Assembly: GCA_005887855.1 (NCBI GenBank)
Contig: VBQB01000153.1
Coordinates: forward strand, 1 to 9,878
Reading direction: 5' to 3'
Length of the DNA: 9,878 bases
From: Verrucomicrobiota bacterium
Lineage (GTDB): Bacteria; Verrucomicrobiota; Verrucomicrobiae; Chthoniobacterales; UBA10450
Shown one piece after another: positions 1 to 6,276 of this stretch. Made by a program: the position numbers and the translations under genes. How positions within the stretch are numbered: position 1 is the first letter of the stretch; the number at the start of each line of letters is the position of its first letter. Under the pieces are notes generated by a model. The model saw only the letters and a program-made list of their open reading frames with translations. It was not told where the DNA came from and searched no databases.

Positions 1-33
1 AGACGCGTGCGCTACCCAGGAATCTCGCGATGA
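1..33 (+). CDS. C-terminal end of an upstream gene, probably sdhA (partial)
   Basis: Frame 1 is open from the window edge and reads RRVRYPGISR followed by TGA at 31-33. The stop overlaps the sdhB start codon as ATGA, the usual arrangement in a translationally coupled pair. In sdh/frd operons the flavoprotein subunit sdhA normally lies directly before sdhB, so the succinate dehydrogenase flavoprotein is the most likely identity. Only ten residues are visible, so identity rests on gene order rather than on sequence. Confidence 0.45.
   Translation, partial: RRVRYPGISR
18..22 (+). promoter_or_regulatory. Ribosome binding site of sdhB
   Basis: AGGAA lies 7 bases before the ATG at 30 and supports that start. 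It is inside the last codons of the upstream gene, so sdhB can be translated both by coupling and by its own site. It is one of the few recognisable Shine-Dalgarno sequences in the window. Confidence 0.5.
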
Positions 34-782
34 AAACGGCGACCTTCCGAATCTGGCGCGGTGATGCGAAGGGCGGCGAGTTCCGCGATTACACCACCGA
101 AGTATCCGAAGGCATGGTTGTGCTCGATGCCGTAAATCAAATTCAAGCGACGCAAGCCAACGACCTCGCCTGTCGATGGAACTGCAAAGCCGGCAAGTGC
201 GGATCGTGTTCGGCGGAAGTCAACGGGATGCCGAAACTGATGTGCATGACGCGAATGAGCGAATTGCCGCTCGACAGACCGATCACGGTCGAGCCGATGA
301 AAGCGTTTCCGGTGCTGAAAGATTTGATCACGGATGTTTCATGGAATTTTCGAGTGAAGAAAAAAATTAAGAAGTTCAAACCGCGTCCACCTGACGCCTC
401 AGATGGAACCTGGCGAATGCAGCAAGAGGACATCGATCGTGTCCAGGAATTTCGTAAATGCATCGAGTGTTTTCTTTGCCAGGATGTTTGCCACGTGCTG
501 CGCGATCATCAGATGCACGACCAATTCATTGGGCCACGATTTTTGATTCACGTCGCGGCGCTCGAAATGCATCCGCTCGATACTGAAAATCGTATCGACG
601 AATTGCGAAACACACAGGGCATCGGCTACTGCAACATCACGAAATGTTGTGCAAAAGTTTGTCCCGAGAGCATTGAGATCACCGACAACGGAATCATTCC
701 ACTGAAGGAGCGAGTGGTGGATGAATTTTACGATCCATTCGGTTGGATTTGGAAATGGATGAAGAGGAAGTTAAATCGTTGA
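30..782 (+). CDS. sdhB: Succinate dehydrogenase/fumarate reductase iron-sulfur subunit
   Basis: This is the electron-transfer subunit of respiratory complex II. It passes electrons from the flavoprotein to the quinone site through three Fe-S clusters at the cytoplasmic membrane face. The N-terminal ferredoxin domain carries the [2Fe-2S] ligands C52, C57, C60 and C72 (motif NCKAGKCGSC). The C-terminal domain has CIECFLCQDVC (C144, C147, C150, C154) and CNITKCCAKVC (C201, C207, C211). By spacing against E. coli SdhB, C144/C147/C150/C211 bind [4Fe-4S] and C154/C201/C207 bind [3Fe-4S]; C48 and C206 are extra cysteines. At 250 residues, and with these motif spellings, it resembles the mycobacterial Sdh1 iron-sulfur subunit more than E. 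coli SdhB. The start is supported by AGGAA and by the ATGA overlap with the preceding gene. No membrane-anchor gene follows, so sdhC is presumably upstream, outside the window. Confidence 0.95.
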   Translation: MKTATFRIWRGDAKGGEFRDYTTEVSEGMVVLDAVNQIQATQANDLACRWNCKAGKCGSCSAEVNGMPKLMCMTRMSELPLDRPITVEPMKAFPVLKDLITDVSWNFRVKKKIKKFKPRPPDASDGTWRMQQEDIDRVQEFRKCIECFLCQDVCHVLRDHQMHDQFIGPRFLIHVAALEMHPLDTENRIDELRNTQGIGYCNITKCCAKVCPESIEITDNGIIPLKERVVDEFYDPFGWIWKWMKRKLNR

Positions 783-849
783 AGGGTTGAAGCGATGAAG
801 CGGCTTTTGCGCGAGACTTTTCCCGCCTTAACGCTTTAACTTTTCAACG
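777..849 (+). terminator. Long hairpin over the sdhB stop codon; terminator or repeat element
   Basis: The left arm, 777-794 (CGTTGAAGGGTTGAAGCG), pairs along its full 18 bases with the right arm, 832-849 (CGCTTTAACTTTTCAACG). Three of the pairs are G-T (G-U in RNA). The 37-base loop has a further short GCGG/CCGC pairing (800-803 with 823-826). The left arm includes the TGA stop of sdhB. No T-run follows, so it is not a classical intrinsic terminator. It could be a 3' mRNA-stabilising hairpin or an intergenic repeat. The arms contain reiterated GTTGAA/TTCAAC heptamer-like units. Confidence 0.45.
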
Positions 850-863
850 GTTCAACGAATCCC

Positions 864-1364
864 ATGCCCGAACTCAAATCGCTCTCCAGAGAAGCCGTTC
901 CAGCTGCGCTCGAAAAAGCGATGCGTTATCGGCTGCTCAACGAGCCCGCTGAAGCCGAGAGCATTTGCCTGGATGTATTGAAAACCGATCCGGAAAACCA
1001 GGAAGCAATCATCACCTTGCTGCTCGCCGTAACCGATCGTTTCACTAAGGGTTACGGCGTAAGTGACGCACAGGCCAAAGATCTTCTGTCGCGAATTAAG
1101 AGCGAATATGAGCGGACATATTACACAGGGATCTTTGCAGAGCGTAGGGCTAAAACAAAACTGACGCAGAATACACCCGGCTGCCGATTTCAGGCGTACG
1201 AGCTTTTTCGCGAAGCGATGAGCTGGTTTGAAAAGGCGGAAGCAATTCGTCCCCCTGGCCACGACGATGCATTGCTTCGTTGGAATACTTGCGCTCGAAT
1301 CATTGAGCGAAATAAGCTGGTTCCGCGCGAAGAAGAAGAGCCAATCGAATTCCCGCTGGAGTAA
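864..1364 (+). CDS. TPR-like conserved protein of unknown function
   Basis: A soluble 166-residue protein with no signal peptide or membrane segment. Residues about 11-55 form a helical pair (ALEKAMRYRLLNEPAEAESI followed by CLDVLKTDPENQEAI) with the A/L/G-P spacing of a tetratricopeptide repeat. A second, degenerate repeat is likely around WFEKAEAIRPPGHDDALLRW near residue 120-140. TPR modules bind other proteins, so a scaffold or assembly role is possible. I know similar proteins as uncharacterised conserved TPR proteins and cannot name a function. It follows sdhB on the same strand after 81 bases that hold a hairpin, so it may be co-transcribed with sdh. No clear Shine-Dalgarno precedes the ATG at 864; the start was chosen because the repeat begins just after it. 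The C-terminus is acidic (REEEEP). Confidence 0.75.
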   Translation: MPELKSLSREAVPAALEKAMRYRLLNEPAEAESICLDVLKTDPENQEAIITLLLAVTDRFTKGYGVSDAQAKDLLSRIKSEYERTYYTGIFAERRAKTKLTQNTPGCRFQAYELFREAMSWFEKAEAIRPPGHDDALLRWNTCARIIERNKLVPREEEEPIEFPLE

Positions 1365-1394
1365 ATTGTAGTTGTTCTGCTGTGCGAAACGTAC

Positions 1395-1482
1395 GGTGGA
1401 TTGAGCAGTCCCTGCTCAATGATAAATTTGGCCGTAGAGCCGCATACGTAATAGCATCGCCCGGCGGAGCGGTCGATCCACC
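1395..1482. repeat. Structured intergenic element with nested inverted repeats
   Basis: The 156-base spacer between the TPR gene and the methyltransferase holds a perfect 9-bp inverted repeat, ATTGAGCAG (1400-1408) and CTGCTCAAT (1412-1420), around a TCC loop. An outer pair, GGTGGAT (1395-1401) and ATCCACC (1476-1482), closes an 88-base unit that also contains GC-rich, self-complementary pieces. The boundaries defined by the outer pair look like those of a small palindromic repeat (REP or MITE type). No reading frame or transposase is present. It could equally be a terminator for the gene on the left, but there is no T-tract. Confidence 0.45.
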
Positions 1483-1520
1483 TTAATGCGAGCCGGCTCA
1501 GCATCATCACCGTAACAAAA

Positions 1521-2342
1521 ATGAAGGACGAATTTACCCGATTCGAACACGAAGGCTGGGAACGTGTGGCTGACAAATACGATTCCGTGTGGTCGTCACT
1601 GACTCGACAGTTCATTCGTCATTTGGTCGATCGTGCTCAAGTTTCATCGGGAATGTCAGTATTGGATGTCGCGTGCGGACCCGGCTACGTATCTGCCGCC
1701 GTCCGGAAACTGGGCGCTATTCCAACAGGAATTGATTTCTCGGAGAAAATGCTGGCGACGGCAAAAAAGATGTTCCCTGATATTCCATTTCTTCAAGGTG
1801 ATGCTCAGGCGCTGCCGTTTGACGATGCGAGCTACGATCGTGTTTTGGTTAACTTCGGCCTGCTTCACCTTGCGCAGCCGGAAAACGCCTGTCGGGAAGC
1901 TTTCCGTGTATTGAAACAGACAGGGAAGGTTGGTTTCACCGTGTGGGCCGCACCGCCCGAGAATCTTGGCGGTAAAATTGTGAACGACGCAGTTGAGGCT
2001 CACGCGGACCCAAATGTCCAATTGCCACAAGGTCCGCCGCATTATCTGTATGACGAGAGAGAAGAGTGTCGAAAGGTATTGGAACAAACTGGTTTTGATA
2101 GCATCTCGATGATGTATGAGACTCGGTCAGTTGAATGGCATATTCCGACGGCGCGTTACCTCTTCGAAGCTGAACGCGACGCGGGAGTGCGCACTGCCGG
2201 GCTTCTGACACGCCAGTCCCCAGAAAGACTGAGTGCGATTCGCATGGCAATTGAAGATGAAGTAAGCCGATATGCGAGAGGAAACGAGTTTGTCATTCCG
2301 ATGGCGGCCCACCTTGTCGTGGCAGCGAAACCTCAGAAATAG
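1521..2342 (+). CDS. Class I SAM-dependent methyltransferase (UbiE/Methyltransf_11 type)
   Basis: A 273-residue soluble protein with a Rossmann-type methyltransferase fold. Motif I (VLDVACGPGY) is at residues 47-56. The acidic motif II end is TGIDFSEKML near residue 69-78. The GDAQALPFDDASYDRV stretch (about 93-108) and the VNFGLLHL strand follow, then FRVLKQTGKVGFTVW. The N-terminus (FEHEGWERVADKYD) is typical of small-molecule methyltransferases related to UbiE. The C-terminal third is probably a substrate lid. The substrate cannot be read from the sequence. It lacks the cysteine set of ArsM, so it is not a second arsenic methyltransferase. The next gene starts two bases after the stop, which suggests a two-gene transcription unit. 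No Shine-Dalgarno was seen; the ATG at 1521 is the first start upstream of the conserved region. Confidence 0.88.
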   Translation: MKDEFTRFEHEGWERVADKYDSVWSSLTRQFIRHLVDRAQVSSGMSVLDVACGPGYVSAAVRKLGAIPTGIDFSEKMLATAKKMFPDIPFLQGDAQALPFDDASYDRVLVNFGLLHLAQPENACREAFRVLKQTGKVGFTVWAAPPENLGGKIVNDAVEAHADPNVQLPQGPPHYLYDEREECRKVLEQTGFDSISMMYETRSVEWHIPTARYLFEAERDAGVRTAGLLTRQSPERLSAIRMAIEDEVSRYARGNEFVIPMAAHLVVAAKPQK

Positions 2343-2344
2343 AA

Positions 2345-2641
2345 ATGAAGGAACTGTTCGCGGTGATTCTCAGCCGTGGCACTGCCTGGCAAGCCTCGCG
2401 CTCCTTGGAGGAGCAACAAGATTGGGAAGCTCATAGGTCCTTCATGAACGCTCTCGAAAAGGAAGGGTTCGTCGTTCTCGGTGGCCCGCTGAAGGGGACG
2501 CACGACGTTCTTCTTATATTCCGCGCGACAACCCCGGAAGAGATTGTAGATCGGCTCTCGGCCGATCCGTGGCACCGCCGGGACCTTCTTCGCGTGAGCC
2601 GAGTTACGCCGTGGGAACTGCGACTAGGCTCGCTGCCGTAA
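2345..2641 (+). CDS. YciI-family (YCII domain) protein
   Basis: A 98-residue protein covering one complete YCII-related domain, which forms a dimeric alpha-beta barrel of the ferredoxin-like type. Visible family features are the WEAHRSFMNAL helix with the conserved His near residue 30, the EGFVVLGGPL strand-turn near residues 39-48, and the DPWHRRDLL segment near residue 75. Members are putative small-molecule binding or lyase-like enzymes, and most have no known substrate. The gene starts two bases after the methyltransferase stop and has no Shine-Dalgarno of its own, so it is probably translated by reinitiation. The pairing suggests both act on the same compound, though this is inference only. 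Confidence 0.82.
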   Translation: MKELFAVILSRGTAWQASRSLEEQQDWEAHRSFMNALEKEGFVVLGGPLKGTHDVLLIFRATTPEEIVDRLSADPWHRRDLLRVSRVTPWELRLGSLP

Positions 2642-2659
2642 GCTCGAATAACGGAGGAT

Positions 2660-2672
2660 AGGCTTCCAGCCT
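2660..2672. terminator. Small hairpin between convergent genes
   Basis: AGGCT (2660-2664), a TCC loop and AGCCT (2668-2672) form a 5-bp hairpin in the 44-base gap between the convergent YciI and arsS genes. Its position suits a bidirectional terminator, although the stem is short and no clear T-run follows. The surrounding GGAGGATAGGCTTCCAGCCT looks like a common intergenic repeat type that I associate with Verrucomicrobiota. That association is from memory and unverified. Confidence 0.3.
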
Positions 2673-2685
2673 GACTTTCGATTAA

Positions 2686-3642
2686 TCACACAATCGCGCC
2701 GCCGCAGCTTGAGCCAGCGCCTGCGGTGCAACCGAAGCAGTGGTCGCCGGTCATGATCTCACGATTGTCGATCGCATCGGGATCCAGATCCCAGAGAAAA
2801 AGTGCCCGCCCATTCACCCATTGCATGTCGAGTTGTTGATTAAAATCGCAGTCGTAAACCTCGCCGCGCCATCCCACACTCAGGGTGTTGCGGCACATGA
2901 GACCGTCAATGGTCGCGGGATTAAACGCGCTAATGAGCAATTCCATATATTCCTCGAGCTTGTCGTTATGGCGCAGGTAAGCCGCGAAACGGCCAATGGG
3001 AAGATTGGTAATGCTGTAAAGTTTGTTAAATACGATACCGAAATGGCCTTTCAGCTCGCGTTTATAATCCGACTCGAGTTCTGTCTGCTTGCCTGGCAAA
3101 AACGCGCCGACGGGATTATAAACGAGATTCAGTGGCAACTCCGGATCGATGCCGTAGCCTAACGAGTTGAGGCGTTGCAAGGCAGCGATGCTCCCATCAA
3201 ATACGCCTTCGCCGCGTTGCATGTTCACATTCTCTGGTGTGTAACACGGCATTGACGCGATGATCTCGACTTTGTGTTTTGCGAGAAATTCCGGCACGTC
3301 TTCGTAGCCAGGATCGAGCAAGATGGTTAAGTTGCATCGATCAATGACGTGACGCGGGCTTTCGAGCGTTTTCACACGCTCGATGAAATAACGAAAATCT
3401 GGAATCATTTCCGGCGCGCCGCCCGTAAGATCGACAACTGGTATCTCGGTTCTACTCAGCCACTCGAGGACGCGATCAATTGTCTCGTGCGTCATAATCT
3501 CCTTGCGCTTCGGTCCGGCGTTCACGTGGCAATGCGCGCATGTGAGATTGCAGAGCTTGCCAACGTTGACCTGAAGAATCTCAGGCCGCCCGCGACGAAG
3601 TGAGATCGAATATTCCTCCAGTTTTTGCGCGAACTTGCTCAT
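2686..3642 (-). CDS. arsS: Arsenosugar biosynthesis radical SAM protein ArsS
   Basis: A radical SAM enzyme. In the known ArsM/ArsS pathway of cyanobacteria it adds a 5'-deoxyadenosyl group from SAM to methylated arsenic, giving the precursor of dimethylarsinoyl riboside. The N-terminal CxxxCxxC motif is LCNLTCAHCHVNAGP (C31, C35, C38 counted from the ATG) and binds the [4Fe-4S] cluster. DLTGGAPEM near residue 73 is the SAM-binding GGxPE-like motif. MPCY, LMCRNTLSVGW and YDCDFNQ follow, and the protein ends with the family's cysteine-rich signature HCFGCTAGAGSSCGG. The 318 residues match the usual size. ATG at 3642 is used here; a GTG three bases upstream (3645) is equally possible. The gene starts 12 bases after the arsM stop, with TAGGTG almost touching the start, so translation probably depends on arsM. 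It is the last gene of the unit. Confidence 0.92.
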   Translation of the reverse strand: MSKFAQKLEEYSISLRRGRPEILQVNVGKLCNLTCAHCHVNAGPKRKEIMTHETIDRVLEWLSRTEIPVVDLTGGAPEMIPDFRYFIERVKTLESPRHVIDRCNLTILLDPGYEDVPEFLAKHKVEIIASMPCYTPENVNMQRGEGVFDGSIAALQRLNSLGYGIDPELPLNLVYNPVGAFLPGKQTELESDYKRELKGHFGIVFNKLYSITNLPIGRFAAYLRHNDKLEEYMELLISAFNPATIDGLMCRNTLSVGWRGEVYDCDFNQQLDMQWVNGRALFLWDLDPDAIDNREIMTGDHCFGCTAGAGSSCGGAIV

Positions 3643-3654
3643 CACCTATGAAAA

Positions 3655-4737
3655 TCAGCAGCAATTGCCGCCATCGCAGCACGTGTTGTTGGCTTTCGTG
3701 GTCACGTCGTAATCCTGGCCTTTGGTTGCCTTCGGATGCCGCAAAGAGGTGCGCGAACAATCGAACGGCTTTGCTTCGGCCGGCGGCACATCGACAATCG
3801 GCTCGACGAATTCAAAAAACTTAGAATACGGCGCCTTCTTGTAGAGATTGTAAGTCTTGTCGCAAACGGCGTAGCGCTTGCCGCGCTCCATCCGATGATT
3901 GTCGTCATCGAGCACTTCCTTGAACGGGCCGCGATAAATCACGGCCTGGTTTCGCTCGAAACATTCGCCCTGCTTTCCTTTGAACGCCTCTATGGTAACG
4001 GAACGAAACTCGATTCCTTGTACCGTGCGCCTCAACGCCCCTGAAATACAACCGCTCCAAAGTTCCAGATCATCTTGCAACTCGTCCGGTACAGGTTCGT
4101 CGCTCACGATGTCGCAAATCACAGCGCGGCCGCCCTTTCTAAGAACGCGAAAGATTTCCTCGAATAGTTGTCTCTTCGATTTCGGTTCAACCAGATTAAG
4201 CACGCAATTGGATACGACGACGTCAATCGAATCGCTCGCTACGAGTGGATACTTCACTCGCAATTCCTGCGCCAATTCATCCGCGGCTAGAAATGAAGTC
4301 GCGTTTGTAATCGGACTGCGCTCAAGTTCCTGATCGAGTCGTTCCAAATCGAGCGCGAGATCCTGAATGCGACCTTTTCGGAATTCCACATTTGCATAAC
4401 CGGTGCGATTCGCGACGATCGGCGCGTTGCGGCGGGCGACCTCGAGCATTTCATCGGTCATATCGATCCCAATGACTTTGCCTTTCGGCCCAACGATCTG
4501 CGCGGCAATGAAGCAAATTTTGCCCGTGCCACTGCCCAGATCGAGAACGGTTTCGCCTTCACGCAGATAACGGGAGGGATCGCCGCAGCCGTAATCGCGC
4601 TCGATCACTTCCGACGGAATGACTTTGAGATATTCAGATTCGTAATTGACCGGGCAACAAAGCTCCGTTTCCGGCGATTTCGCGCTGGCAGCGTAACGCT
4701 CCCTCACAATGGTTTCAGTGCGATGGCGCTCAATCAT
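3655..4737 (-). CDS. arsM: ArsM-type arsenite S-adenosylmethionine methyltransferase with Cys-rich tail
   Basis: This enzyme transfers methyl groups from SAM to As(III), the first step of arsenosugar synthesis. SAM motif I is VLDLGSGTGK at 64-73 and the acidic motif is GIDMTDEML at 90-98. The arsenic-binding cysteines are present: C51 (YGCGDP), C178 (SNCVLNL) and C230 (SGCISGAL) correspond to the three catalytic cysteines of characterised ArsM/AS3MT. C27-C28 probably match the extra N-terminal cysteine. Residues about 127-168 are an insertion relative to short ArsM proteins, which I recall as typical of the arsenosugar-linked form. A C-terminal domain (AVIYRGPFKEVLDDD, AVCDKTYNL, FDCSR) ends in the tail CCDGGNCC at 353-360, a likely metalloid-binding site. 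The 360 residues are consistent with the long form. The ATG at 4737 is the only start before an in-frame stop at 4771-4773; no Shine-Dalgarno is visible. Confidence 0.92.
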   Translation of the reverse strand: MIERHRTETIVRERYAASAKSPETELCCPVNYESEYLKVIPSEVIERDYGCGDPSRYLREGETVLDLGSGTGKICFIAAQIVGPKGKVIGIDMTDEMLEVARRNAPIVANRTGYANVEFRKGRIQDLALDLERLDQELERSPITNATSFLAADELAQELRVKYPLVASDSIDVVVSNCVLNLVEPKSKRQLFEEIFRVLRKGGRAVICDIVSDEPVPDELQDDLELWSGCISGALRRTVQGIEFRSVTIEAFKGKQGECFERNQAVIYRGPFKEVLDDDNHRMERGKRYAVCDKTYNLYKKAPYSKFFEFVEPIVDVPPAEAKPFDCSRTSLRHPKATKGQDYDVTTKANNTCCDGGNCC

Positions 4738-4821
4738 GTCGATGCGACGCTTTGGCGTAAGAAGCGAATCTCATCACCAGTCGCGAATTTACAAGTGCAG
4801 AAGCGTGGCATGATCTCACTC

Positions 4822-4841
4822 AAATTATCGATCGACAATTT
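4822..4841. promoter_or_regulatory. 20-bp near-perfect palindrome upstream of arsM; candidate operator
   Basis: AAATTATCGATCGACAATTT is symmetric in 9 of 10 base pairs; the only break is A4827 opposite C4836. It lies in the 114-base gap (4738-4851) between the second reductase and arsM, the only sizeable gap in an otherwise tightly packed unit. With no spacer at the centre it would be a poor RNA hairpin and fits a dimeric DNA-binding protein better. On the - strand GATAAT (4829-4824) overlaps it and resembles a -10 box, but I find no good -35. An internal, arsenic-responsive promoter for arsM-arsS is possible. No regulator gene is in the window. Confidence 0.35.
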
Positions 4842-4851
4842 CGGAATCCTG

Positions 4852-6276
4852 CTACTCCTCCGCGCGCGCGAACGGATGACCACCCAGTTTGCGACAGAGC
4901 GCGTCACCAATCTCCGAGACAATCTCGATCTTCGTCGGGTGATAATATTCCGCGTCCTCGAGTTGATGCACGGTATGCTGATGATCGATCGCGTAGGCCG
5001 GAAGATGGATCAGATTACTCGCATCGTCGCAAAGCAAACCTGCGCTGAGAAGACGGGCGCTTTTTGCATCCGCGGAAAATTCACCAAAGCCGAAATCGTC
5101 GCCAGCCAAATGCAGCTTCCCAACGTCACGACTCTCTGTTGAGGCAGTGACGAGTCTGTGCCCGGTCTTTTCCGCATCGGCCGGTTTCATTCCCGCGAAA
5201 GCAAATTCGGGGTCGGAGAAAATAACCTGAATATTTGAGCGTTTCCGCCATTTGTGGTTGCGATCGGTCACCGCGTTTTCGGCCGCGATGCCCGCCTCGA
5301 TATGCGCATGATGAACAACCATCCGCCTTCCACCCACATCGCCTGCGGCAAAGATGTGGTGGTGGTCGCGCACGCGCATGTCATCGGCAATCTCCAGCGA
5401 TCCGTTTTTATCTAAGCAAATTCCGGCAGCGTCGAGGTGCAGATCGTCAGTATCTGGACGTCGCCCCGTAGCCATCAAAACTTTTTCGCTAATGATCGGT
5501 TCGTAACCATGCGGCCCTTCCGTTCCGACTTCGAAGAAACCGTCGGAATCGCGCGCCATGCGGACAACCTTCCGTGAAGTCCGAACGCGAACACTTTCGC
5601 GTTCGTAGATAAAGGCGAGGCGCTCACCAAATTTTGCAGGGTAACGCGGCAGAATCCGCGAGTGCGTAACAAGCGTGACCTCCGAGCCGAGCCGGGCGTA
5701 GCGCAGGGAAAATTCAAGACCAATCGCGCCCGCACCAATAATCGCAAGCGATTCAGGAATGTGTGTGTTGCTTAGAATTTCCTCATTCGTCCAGACGCCG
5801 TCCCATGAGGAATCGAATCCTTCGAGTTTTGGCAGCGCAGGCACCGATCCGCTGGCGATGATCGCGGCGTCGAACGCAAAACGCTTGCCCTCGCTTTCCA
5901 ATTCGTGCGCATTCACAAAGAAGGCATTGGCGCGAATGATCTCAAAGCGATCGTCAGCGAGTTGCCGGATTTCCGCCTCGCGGTGGGCGCGAAACTGGGC
6001 GATCTCTCGATCTTTCCAGCGCACGATTTCTGCCAGGAATTCGTTAGGCCGCCGCGGTTCGACGAGCAACCAACCGTGACGACGCGCGTGATACATTGCA
6101 TCGATCGGTTCAAACATTGCCTTTGAAGGCATGCAACCGGCGTTGATGCAGAGCGACGCGCGATCGGCATTGTCGCCCATAAAGAAGAGAACCTTCGCTC
6201 CCAACTCATGTGCGGTGCGTGCCGCCGTTAATCCGGCCGAGCCGCCTCCAATGACCGCAATCGTTTTCTGCTTCAT
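4852..6276 (-). CDS. FAD-dependent disulfide reductase (dihydrolipoamide dehydrogenase-like)
   Basis: A 474-residue class I pyridine nucleotide-disulfide oxidoreductase. It has the FAD motif VIGGGSAG (8-15), the redox-active pair C43/C48 in CINAGCMPSK, the NAD(P)-binding motif AIIGAGAIGLEFSLRYARLG near residue 185, and the second FAD motif FAAGDVGG. The C-terminal interface domain retains H446 and E451 (HPTKIE), matching the His-Glu base of dihydrolipoamide dehydrogenase. It should therefore be able to run a full dithiol-disulfide cycle using NAD(P)H. The residues before the first Cys are RASLC instead of the usual GGTC. The start at 6276 is set by the GxGxxG motif and by the ATGA overlap with the TVP38 gene; the frame is open 56 codons further upstream, but that part is a shadow of TVP38. 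By linkage it may regenerate the thiol reductant for ArsM. The substrate is unknown. Confidence 0.87.
   Translation of the reverse strand: MKQKTIAVIGGGSAGLTAARTAHELGAKVLFFMGDNADRASLCINAGCMPSKAMFEPIDAMYHARRHGWLLVEPRRPNEFLAEIVRWKDREIAQFRAHREAEIRQLADDRFEIIRANAFFVNAHELESEGKRFAFDAAIIASGSVPALPKLEGFDSSWDGVWTNEEILSNTHIPESLAIIGAGAIGLEFSLRYARLGSEVTLVTHSRILPRYPAKFGERLAFIYERESVRVRTSRKVVRMARDSDGFFEVGTEGPHGYEPIISEKVLMATGRRPDTDDLHLDAAGICLDKNGSLEIADDMRVRDHHHIFAAGDVGGRRMVVHHAHIEAGIAAENAVTDRNHKWRKRSNIQVIFSDPEFAFAGMKPADAEKTGHRLVTASTESRDVGKLHLAGDDFGFGEFSADAKSARLLSAGLLCDDASNLIHLPAYAIDHQHTVHQLEDAEYYHPTKIEIVSEIGDALCRKLGGHPFARAEE

Noticed and set aside
852..1262. A 136-codon open frame on the - strand
   Set aside because: It lies opposite the TPR-like gene, has no recognisable domain, and its composition is that of an antisense shadow.
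1521..2342. Methyltransferase as a second arsenic methyltransferase
   Set aside because: It has the SAM motif but only isolated cysteines and none of the ArsM cysteine motifs (YGCG, SNCVxNL, CxxGA).
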